Shown in pieces: positions 56,229-64,000 of a stretch of DNA of 64,000 nucleotides (positions are counted from its first letter, which is position 1; every line of letters begins with the position of its first letter). The stretch covers positions 81,341,716 to 81,405,715 of the forward strand of contig NC_035436.2 in NCBI RefSeq assembly GCF_002127325.2. Reading direction: 5' to 3'. The notes under the pieces are model-generated. The model did not search any database. It saw nothing but the letters and a program-made list of their open reading frames with translations, and was not told the origin of the DNA. The position numbers and the translations under genes are program-made. This DNA is from Helianthus annuus (taxonomy: Eukaryota; Streptophyta; Magnoliopsida; Asterales; Asteraceae).

Positions 56229-59200
56229 TGTGACATCTGTGCTTGTAATCATTGTAAACAGTTCAATTATCAATGAAATAAAGTTATTTAATCCCTATGT
56301 TTGTTTGTTTATGTTTGATGTTTTTCATGTTTTGACTTTTATTCGATTTCAAACTCTATATCGCTTTCTGGAGAATTATACACAAACTGGTGCGTAAACG
56401 TAATCAGTTAATAGCGAAAAATACTCCGGAACATCAATTCATGCTTAACATACCTTAAATAACCTTTACATAACTTAGAAATAAGTTTTGAAGGCTTTGG
56501 TATGGCAAAATCCAGTCAATTCGCTTACAGGGACTAAAATTGACAAACTGCGAAAGTATGCCGATTTAAACTGTAACGAACATTCCGGAACATGATCATA
56601 AGTTAAACACACCCTAAATATCCTTTACATAGCTTAGAAATAGGCTTTGAGGGGTTCGGTGTGCTAAAATAAACTTTATGCTCATTCAGGGACTAAAAGC
56701 GTCAAAAAGTGCATAAGTTTGCATTTTCGCGCATAACTTACGTTCTGAATACTTCCGGACATCCAAAAAATTTATGTAAGCATTAAAATATTATGTTTTA
56801 GTGTTTAGCTTGTCAAAAACCCATTCGTCGCGCAATTTGGACCGTTTTTGCGTCCGTTACGACTTCCGTCGTAATTAACCGAACAACGCAATCGTACGGC
56901 CAAACGAACCGACATCCGGCATATTTTTGAGCATGTTTTATGTTCCCTATACTTTAACATCCTTGTAGAGCTTAGAAATGGGTTTGACGGGTGTTAGAAG
57001 TGCCAAAACTCGACTATATGCGCACAGGGACCAAAACTGCCAAAATGCAAAATCTGCTGGTCTGCAGGGTCCTTACGGACCGTAAGGGACCTCATACAGT
57101 CCGTAAAGCCTCCCCAGATCAGCAGAATTGCATTCCAGCCATTTCCAGCTGTTACCCACCCTTGCACATGGTTTTGTTGAGTCTATGGGCTGGTTTAGGG
57201 GCCCCCATGGTTTTCTAAAACTATGGGCTTGATGTGTACGGCTAGGATTGAATCTCGGATTTCGAGGAACGATCTTAACGGCTCTACCAAATCTATAAAT
57301 ACCCCCCCATGCCTTGCCCATTTCCCTCACACTTGATTCTGAGATTTTCTTTAAGTTGGAGTTATAAACACTTCATACCTGAGAAATACTCGGAAATCAA
57401 TCTTGCGGGGACCTTCTGTAAGTATTCTTTCGCGTTTTTCGTTCGTTTTAGCGTTAAAGTCAAACTGTGTTTGACTTTCTGCATTGACCAGTTTATGGTC
57501 AACGCGAAGTTCGTTTGAACTTCATAACGTGAGCGTAATCACGATGGTTATAGTCCCTAGTGACTATACCTACTGATTACCACGTTATCTAGGCTCAGTG
57601 ACAAGTCGTAGTTTCGACCAAAATGCGTTTTCTCGCGTATTTTGTAACCAAACTACTCTAGGGCATTAAAACCGTTTGTTTTAATACCAAACCTCTTTTC
57701 TAACTTCACTAAACATGTTCTAGCATGTTTAGCTCGTCGCTACTAGTTTTGTGCTTGTCTAAGGGTCGTAAGGTAAGCGATCTAATCAATCGCTTATGCT
57801 TACGAACCCGACCCATTTGGTCGATCATTAGGATCCGACCAACCACTTAAGGTGACCATAGTTGTATAGGGAATAATCTTCCGAGGTTATACCTTATGGT
57901 CACGTCGTTTAAGTAGTGGTATGATAGGTAGTTTATATGCCTTAGGTAAATTACCAAAATGCCCTTTTTACACATAAATCATTTTAAGCATATGTAACTT
58001 AATTTTTGACATCTAAACTGATTTAGCAACAATATTAGACATGTTAAGGCATATAATACTTGTCATAGGACTAGTTAGGCATTCCGAACGCGTTTTACGC
58101 GAACGACGCGTTAAAGTGGCATAAGCTACCTAGACGGGTCGTAACGGGTCAAAAGCACTTAGGATAAGTTTCGTTTTAGTATGTAGGCTTTGTTAAACCA
58201 TATTACATAAGTTCCCATACTTATTTGGTTTACGAACCCTCGTACTACCCGATCCTCCGATAGGTCCGTTTATTAATGTAGATACCTATATAGGTGCCGT
58301 TTGATTCCGTGATCTTCTAGCATTGCTTGGTGGTTATCCTACGACTTCTAAGCAATCTCAAGTGAGTACATAGACCCCTCTTTTACTGTTTTTCAAACGT
58401 TTTGGGGTGAAACACATGTGCCTACTTGTTACTTTCATGCTTTTCATGTTTTCGCATTATATACTTGCTATGTTCATTAGTACATTATTAGTACATGATT
58501 TCATTATGTTTTTGCTATGTATGTCCATTGTGTGCATACTTAGTACATCGTTTTACATGACATTTTCATGCTATGTATGTTCATCATACTTAGTACATTT
58601 GATTTACCATTTTCATGCTATGTATGTTCATCATACATAGTACACTTGTTTTACATGACATTTCACGCTATGTGTGTACATTTGATTACATACTTAGTGA
58701 ATTGTTTTCACATGTTTATATTTTGGGTATGACATTTGGTTTGTTTAAGTGGGACCATATACATTCATTAACTTTGATCACGCCGCTCGTTAGTAGGTAG
58801 TGGTACCATAGGAATTGACAACTCCCGTTCCTGACATCCTGGGTATGTTTGGATGAAAGGAATGACCGAATTCGATTTAAACATAAAAACCGATAGACCT
58901 TCAATTTGTTTAAAGGTTTATCACCACAGTCACAAGGCTTGAATGTATGCATTTTCACAATACCGCATAAATGTTTGTATTCAGTATAGCATGCATCTCC
59001 ACAAAACATAACGTTGATTTAAACTGAGTTTTACTTCAATACTTTGTTTTGTGCATTTTTCACCTATGGTTTAGTTGATACATATTTCACTTACCATACA
59101 TGACATTTTGTTTACACATGACATGATTGACATTGACATAGACATTTTGACATTTGTTACACACATTACATGATTTACACTTGACGTTAGACATGGTTTT

Positions 59201-59947
59201 TCGCATAAACATTTTGACAATTGGTTAAACATAAACATGTTTACATTGGTGGTTTGTTTGGGTAAGTGATTTAAGTAACGAGGCGTGTGTAATATGACAC
59301 AAACATGGTGGATATGCCGCTGGTACTTCCTATATATAAGTGTTTGTATGATATTACGCATCGCAGCGCTGTTTAAATCATTTCAGTTTAGCTATATAAC
59401 ATATATTTTTTCACAATACATTGTTCTACAAACAACTTGTTTTATACAACTTATTTTACTTGGTTATTCATTTAACCATACATTATTCTTTCAAAAAAAT
59501 ACATATCTACCATCGTTTTTCAAATGATTTACAAACAATACAATCAACAAGGTTCATGACTACATTTCATTAAACTTTTTTTTAAAACCTAAGTCATGGA
59601 TCCTATTTTCACAAAACCTATGTATCTCACAGGCATTTTTATGCTGACGTACCTATTTTCACATGTGTTTCAGGAGCAAATGCATAGGATGATCGTGATA
59701 CACTAGGATGGACTTGGGCCTTAGTGACGATAAAATGGATCTAGACTAGTTAAAACTTGTTATGTACTTTGTTTCCTTTTTATTTAAAGACAATGTAACT
59801 TGTGGGTTCTCGTTTGAAACAATGTATTCCACCCTTGGGTGGTGAATAAAATATTATTTAAACCTTGGTTGTGGAACAATAATTCTGTTACAACACTCCC
59901 CGATGTTTCCGCCACGATTTGATGTTTTACGTGGTCGGGGTGTGATA
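56229..59947 (+). repeat. Gy-6 5' LTR (about 3.7 kb)
   Basis: The start TGTGACATC at 56229 is set by the sudden loss of Cop-3 RT sequence; TG could also be two bases earlier. The end GGTCGGGGTGTGATA at 59947 is like that of SL-1. It contains the promoter block at 57072-57301, a run of ATG-TATGTTCATCATA-type short repeats at 58530-58640, and no supported gene. Open frames at 56991-57218, 58407-58640 and 59285-59527 look like chance. Confidence 0.85.
57072..57301 (+). promoter_or_regulatory. Gy-6 LTR promoter: palindrome and TATA box
   Basis: TATAAATA lies at 57294-57301. About 208-222 bp upstream is the perfect palindrome CTTACGGACCGTAAG (57072-57086; 7-bp arms around A), with a further half-site GTCCGTAAAG at 57099-57108. 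The layout matches Gy-3, although the palindrome sequence is different. Confidence 0.6.
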
Positions 59948-59954
59948 GAAGAGT

Positions 59955-59967
59955 TGGTATCAGAGCC
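59955..59967 (+). promoter_or_regulatory. Gy-6 primer-binding site
   Basis: TGGTATCAGAGCC follows the LTR end after a 7-base spacer (GAAGAGT), longer than the 3 bases of Gy-2 and Gy-3. Confidence 0.88.
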
Positions 59968-60612
59968 AATGGTTATAGGGAATTAGGTTATTAGTAATGC
60001 TTTGACCTAGACTATAACCTTTCTAGGACCCCAACACAAGTTGTCTTGTGTTTAGATTTTAAAACATGCACTTCACCTATCCTTAGGTGATCACCAAAAC
60101 AAGAACCCAGTTTTCTAAAACGATTTTTTTGAAAAACAATCTTCTGTTTTCAAATGATTTATTATATGGTTTTGAACCCTTTTTGGTTTTTCAATTTGAT
60201 TTTGAAACTTTATCATTTGTTTTTGAATGATTCTTTTGGCCTTGTGCCTTCCAAGTTTTCAAAATCTCGTCAAAGTTTTGGGTTCTAAATAGTGTGAACA
60301 CGTGCAAACTGGAAGATTGAATGCCTGTACCCTGGGTTTTCTGTCTAAGGCTAGAGTGTTCGTACAAATCCACATAATCGGACCAGTCACTCTTACCTGG
60401 GAACTCCTGGGGTGAGTGTTCACTTATAGGTGAGCATGTCTTCGCTAAACATTATTTATGAGCCCATTTACTTTGATTAGTCACTGTGTGTCGTTTGTTT
60501 GGTTTGTGATACGGACAAATGACCACCATCCTTGCTTTGTTGATTTTGTTTCGTCTCGTTCTTTTCATCTAATCATCTCACTCGTTTCCTCTCATGTTTT
60601 CCTCTTTTTAGC
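59968..60612 (+). other. Gy-6 leader
   Basis: This 645-bp leader before gag has no long ORF and no clear repeat array. It ends in a pyrimidine-rich tract, CCTCTTTTTAG, one base before the gag ATG. That tract resembles a splice acceptor; whether it is used is unknown. Confidence 0.6.
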
Positions 60613-63387
60613 ATGCCTCCTCGACGCGAAAATCAGCTACCCAATGCCGAACTGGCAGAAATCATCGCACAACATATGGCTGCTGCGTTCCCGAATCTTA
60701 TTGCTCAGTTTAACCAAGCCAACATCAATCAGAACGCTCCTTGTAACTTCAAGAGCTTCAATTCAGCTAAACCACTCAAGTTCAGTGGTACTGAGGGGGC
60801 AACTGGGCTCCTTCAATGGTTTGAGAGCATTGAGAATACTTTCCGTCATGTTCAGTGTCCTGATAATCGCAAAGTTGAGTTTGCTTCAAGTGTTTTTCAG
60901 AAGAGGGCGTTAACATGGTGGAACGGGGTTATGAGAGATCGAGGTGCTGAAGTCGCTTTAGCGCAAACATGGGCTGAATTGAGGACTCTCATGATGAGTG
61001 AGTTTTGTCCTCGTCATGAGCTACGAAAGTTGGAAAGGGAGTTTGACGATCTGAAACAGGTTAGTGGTGAGCACCGGGCGTATACTGATAGATATGAAGA
61101 GTTGAGTTTGTTATGCCCAACAATGGTCACCGCACTTGACAAGGCTATCGAAAGATACATCGATGGTCTACCTGACTCTGTGCAAGACATCATTACTGGT
61201 AGTAAACCTACCACTGTTCATCAGGCAATCGAACTATCTGCGATGTTGACAGAATCGCAGATTAGAAAGGGTAAATTGCATAGGAAGGGTGACAAGGGCA
61301 AGAATCAGGCGTCTGACAAAGGGGATAGCAAGAAAGGTAAGAAGGGGAAGGATTCTGGCTCATCAAAGGGCTCTAGGAAGCGAAAGGCTTCCCAAAATTT
61401 TGCCATCACTGCCCAACAGAACCAAGCGGCTCCCAATCAGCCAGCGCAGCCTCCCGCAAAGAAGCGATATGAAGGGAATGCACCTTTGTGCAATAGGTGC
61501 AATAGTCACCATCAACAGCAACTCCCGTGTCGTTTCTGTACCAACTGTGGAAAATTGGGTCATCTTGCAGAGGTTTGTCGTTCTGCTAGAAATCCAGCCC
61601 AACAGGGAGCTCAACTACCTGTTCAACAGCAAGCACAAGCTGCACGACCTCACTATCCTCCTGGCTCGTGCTTTAATTGCGGAGACCTGACCCATTATCG
61701 AAACCAATGTCCAAGGCTGGTTAATGCAAATCCAGTTCAGGCTCAGGCTCGTGGACGAGCTTTTAATATGAATGCTGTTGAGTTACAAGCAGACAACGAG
61801 GTGGTGAACGGTACGTTCTTAGTTAATAATCAACCTGCATCTGTTCTTTTTGATTCAGGGGCCGATAAGAGTTTTGCGTCGTTATCTTTTGAGCCTTTGC
61901 TTCGCGTGTCTAGAACGAAATTAGGAAAGCCTTTGACAGTAGAAGTTGCGAATGGTGAACCCATTGTTCTTGATTCTGTTCTTCGCAACTGCCAGTTGAA
62001 CCTTAACGACCATCTTTTTCCTATTGACCTCACGCCTATGCAACTTGGGAGCTTTGACATCATTGTTGGTATGGATTGGTTAGCCAAGCATCACGCAGAG
62101 GTAGTTTGTTTTGAGAAGATCGTTCGTGTGCCGCTTTCGTCAGGTGAGATACTACAGGTTCGTGGTGAAAAACCTGCTAGTAGCCTCAAGCTTATGTCTT
62201 GTTTTCAAGCTCGGAAGTATCTGCGAAAGAACTATGTGGCCTTCCTGGCACATGTTACGTCAGATAAAGACCAAGGTAAGTCTATTCAAGATATCCCTGT
62301 CGTTCGGGATTATCCGGAGCTGTTTCCTGAAGAGTTACCTGGTCTACCCCCAGCACGCCAAGTCGAGTTCCGTATTGATCTTGTACCTGGTGCAAGTCCT
62401 ATTGCCAGAGCTCCATATCGTCTTGCACCATCTGAGATGCAAGAACTGTCTAAGCAGCTTCAAGAGCTTTCTGACAAAGGTTTTATTCGTCCTAGCTTTT
62501 CACCTTGGGGTGCTCCTGTTCTTTTTGTCAAGAAAAAGGATGGATCCTTCAGAACGTGTATCGATTATCATGAGCTGAATAAGCTTACTATCAAGAATCG
62601 ATATCCCCTACCTCGCATTGATGATCTCTTTGACCAGTTACAGGGTGCTACTTGCTTTTCGAAGATCGACCTTCGTTCTGGGTATCATCAACTTCGTGTG
62701 TATGAAGAGGATATTCCCAAAACAGCTTTCCGCACTCGATATGGGCATTATGAGTTCACAGTCATGCCATTCGGGTTGACCAATGCTCCTGCTGTTTTCA
62801 TGGACTTAATGAATAGGGTTTGTAAGCCTTATTTGGATAAGTTCATCATTGTTTTTATTGATGACATCTTGATTTATTCTAAGACGCGAGCTGATCACGA
62901 GCGCCATCTTCGTCTTACTCTGGAACTCCTAAAGAAAGAGCAACTTTTTGCCAAGTTCTCCAAGTGTGAATTTTGGCTTAAGGAAGTTCAATTTTTAGGA
63001 CATATTGTCAACGAACAAGGTATACATGTAGATCCCTCCAAGATCAGTGCGATTAAGGATTGGGATACGCCTACTACTCCTACTGAGGTTCGTTCTTTTC
63101 TTGGTCTTGCGGGTTATTACCGCCGCTTCATCGAGAACTTCTCGAAGATTGCAGTTCCTCTAACTGCCCTAACTCAGAAGAATAAACCCTTTGAATGGGG
63201 TTCTAAGCAAGAAGAAGCATTTCAGACCTTGAAGCAGAAGCTTTGTGATGCACCTATTCTAACTTTGCCTGAGGGCAATGATGATTTTGTTGTTTACTGT
63301 GATGCATCGAATTTGGGTCTTGGCTGTGTTCTGATGCAAAGGAATAAAGTCATAGCCTACGCATCAAGACAAATTGAAGGTACATGA
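60613..63387 (+). CDS. Gy-6 Gag-protease-reverse transcriptase polyprotein
   Basis: The ATG at 60613 ([17 protein letters not shown]) opens 924 uninterrupted codons. Gag core: [19 protein letters not shown] and [12 protein letters not shown] basic Lys/Ser region spans about residues 220-260. Zinc-binding motifs are [22 protein letters not shown] (309-322) and [14 protein letters not shown] (353-366; Thr before His is unusual). Protease DSGAD is at 414-418 with [17 protein letters not shown] has [11 protein letters not shown] (His in place of the usual Arg), [12 protein letters not shown] and [10 protein letters not shown] (Asp 750-751), and RNase H starts at YCDAS (Asp 897). An extra A in 63370-63373 shifts the frame in ASRQ-LKVHE, ending the protein early; the downstream ORF overlaps in the next frame. 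It probably could make Gag and RT but not a full Pol. Confidence 0.9.
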   Translation: MPPRRENQLPNAELAEIIAQHMAAAFPNLIAQFNQANINQNAPCNFKSFNSAKPLKFSGTEGATGLLQWFESIENTFRHVQCPDNRKVEFASSVFQKRALTWWNGVMRDRGAEVALAQTWAELRTLMMSEFCPRHELRKLEREFDDLKQVSGEHRAYTDRYEELSLLCPTMVTALDKAIERYIDGLPDSVQDIITGSKPTTVHQAIELSAMLTESQIRKGKLHRKGDKGKNQASDKGDSKKGKKGKDSGSSKGSRKRKASQNFAITAQQNQAAPNQPAQPPAKKRYEGNAPLCNRCNSHHQQQLPCRFCTNCGKLGHLAEVCRSARNPAQQGAQLPVQQQAQAARPHYPPGSCFNCGDLTHYRNQCPRLVNANPVQAQARGRAFNMNAVELQADNEVVNGTFLVNNQPASVLFDSGADKSFASLSFEPLLRVSRTKLGKPLTVEVANGEPIVLDSVLRNCQLNLNDHLFPIDLTPMQLGSFDIIVGMDWLAKHHAEVVCFEKIVRVPLSSGEILQVRGEKPASSLKLMSCFQARKYLRKNYVAFLAHVTSDKDQGKSIQDIPVVRDYPELFPEELPGLPPARQVEFRIDLVPGASPIARAPYRLAPSEMQELSKQLQELSDKGFIRPSFSPWGAPVLFVKKKDGSFRTCIDYHELNKLTIKNRYPLPRIDDLFDQLQGATCFSKIDLRSGYHQLRVYEEDIPKTAFRTRYGHYEFTVMPFGLTNAPAVFMDLMNRVCKPYLDKFIIVFIDDILIYSKTRADHERHLRLTLELLKKEQLFAKFSKCEFWLKEVQFLGHIVNEQGIHVDPSKISAIKDWDTPTTPTEVRSFLGLAGYYRRFIENFSKIAVPLTALTQKNKPFEWGSKQEEAFQTLKQKLCDAPILTLPEGNDDFVVYCDASNLGLGCVLMQRNKVIAYASRQIEGT

Positions 63388-64000
63388 GAGAAACTACACC
63401 ACTCATGATCTTGAGTTGGGCGCAGTCGTCTTCGCTCTCAAAATCTGGAGACACTATTTGTATGGTACAAAATGCGTGGTTTTCACTGACCACAAAAGTC
63501 TTCAGCATATCTTCAATCAGAAAGAACTCAACATGAGGCAAAGACGTTGGGTCGAACTCCTAAACGACTATGATTGCGAAATTCGCTACCATCCTGGTAA
63601 AGCGAATGTTGTGGCTGACGCATTAAGTCGTAAGGAACGTACTATGCTTCATTGTGTTCGTGTTCAATATGCTGTTCAAGCTCGATCTGATATCCAAACA
63701 CGCATTACTCAGGCTCAATAGGCTTGTGTTTCACAAGACTTGATGGGTAAGGAATTACCCTATCACATTAAGCCTGATCTTGTGCTGAAGGAAGATGGAT
63801 CATATTATTTCATGGACCGTTTGTGGGTCCCAAGCCAAGATGATCTTCGCACTTTGCTTATGGATGAAGCCCATAAATCTCGTTATTCTATTCATCCTGG
63901 CTCAGATAAAATGTATAAGGATCTTCGTACTCAGTATTGGTGGCCTGGTATGAAGAAAGACATTGCCTTGTACGTTTCAAAATGCCTTACTTGTCTCAAG
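63374..64000 (+). pseudogene. Gy-6 RNase H end and integrase N-terminus (continues outside window)
   Basis: After the one-base shift the frame reads [40 protein letters not shown] and the linker [14 protein letters not shown] to a TAG at 63719-63721, where related elements have Gln or another residue. It then continues open to the window edge: [35 protein letters not shown] and KCLTC, the HHCC zinc region of integrase. The catalytic core and chromodomain lie beyond 64000. Confidence 0.88.

Larger units (their letters stand above)
56229..64000 (+). mobile_element. Gy-6: Ty3/gypsy element, best-preserved coding region in the window (3' end outside)
   Basis: A 3.7 kb 5' LTR (56229-59947) is followed by a primer site, a leader, a 924-codon gag-protease-RT frame (60613-63387), RNase H and the integrase N-terminus to the window edge. 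Only two lesions are visible in coding DNA. It is inserted in the Cop-3 RT. The target duplication and second LTR lie beyond 64000, so its age cannot be judged here. Confidence 0.9.

Noticed and set aside
55371..56276. Cop-3 ORF end at 56276 as a natural C-terminus
   Set aside because: After about 56228 the codons belong to the Gy-6 LTR; the RT domain is simply cut off.
56991..57330. Host gene on either strand around 57000-57330
   Set aside because: Both frames lie inside the Gy-6 LTR promoter region and show no domain; the palindrome and TATA box explain the sequence better.
60458..60913. 151-codon plus-strand frame overlapping the Gy-6 gag start
   Set aside because: It overlaps gag in another frame and has no domain; gag has the recognisable core and zinc knuckles.

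Overview
This window is intergenic, transposon-filled DNA from a flowering-plant nuclear genome. I found no intact host gene, tRNA, rRNA or CRISPR. Nearly everything can be assigned to nested LTR retrotransposons of the Ty3/gypsy (chromodomain-bearing, Tekay/Del-like) and Ty1/copia classes, plus two larger DNA transposons and a nested MITE. The tRNA-iMet-type primer sites (TGGTATCAGAGC), the chromodomain after integrase, 2.5-3.9 kb gypsy LTRs and a proline/glutamine-rich ORF before gag resemble families I associate with Asteraceae (lettuce, sunflower, Tanacetum type). That taxonomic guess comes from memory and cannot be proved here.

Layout, with working names. Gy-1 (minus strand, 1 to about 16560) is an old gypsy element. 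A plus-strand solo LTR, SL-1 (815-12107, TSD TCTGA), split it, and SL-1 was then split by Gy-2 (2492-11791, TSD ACTTT). Gy-2 has almost identical LTRs but a badly damaged interior. Next is unassigned sequence carrying a hAT-like element (17354-19467, 8-bp TSD), a giant A/T palindrome with a MULE-type MITE in its centre. Cop-1 (minus strand, gag from 19727, 5' LTR ending at 37940) is a copia element with a very long coiled-coil Gag; its leader was split by Gy-3 (plus strand, 23306-36733, TSD AAATT), which carries an extra ORF before gag.

After Cop-1 come a gypsy RT/RNase H fragment (Gy-4, 37941-38772) and Gy-5 (minus strand, from 38773). In Gy-5 the stretch between gag and RT is replaced by a 3.9 kb LTR-like block (SL-2). 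Beside it a 1.4 kb Pack-MULE (42696-44106, 9-bp TSD) carries an exon of a ubiquitin-ribosomal protein eL40 gene. A minus-strand copia 3' LTR (Cop-2, 48881-49333) lies head-to-head with Cop-3 (plus strand, 49444-56228), whose reverse transcriptase is cut by Gy-6 (plus strand, 56229 to the window end). Gy-6 has the best-preserved coding region: one 924-codon gag-protease-RT frame, then a one-base frameshift and one nonsense codon.

The coding parts follow the standard plan: Gag packages the RNA, protease matures the polyprotein, RT/RNase H copies RNA from a tRNA-primed site, and integrase (with a chromodomain in gypsy) inserts the DNA. Almost all copies here have stops or frameshifts and are fossils. 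The points most worth following are the recently moved but defective Gy-2, the accessory ORF in Gy-3, the coiled-coil copia Gag, the family-specific motif arrays in LTRs and leaders, the GC-rich palindromes set 160-220 bp upstream of LTR TATA boxes, and the captured ubiquitin-eL40 exon.
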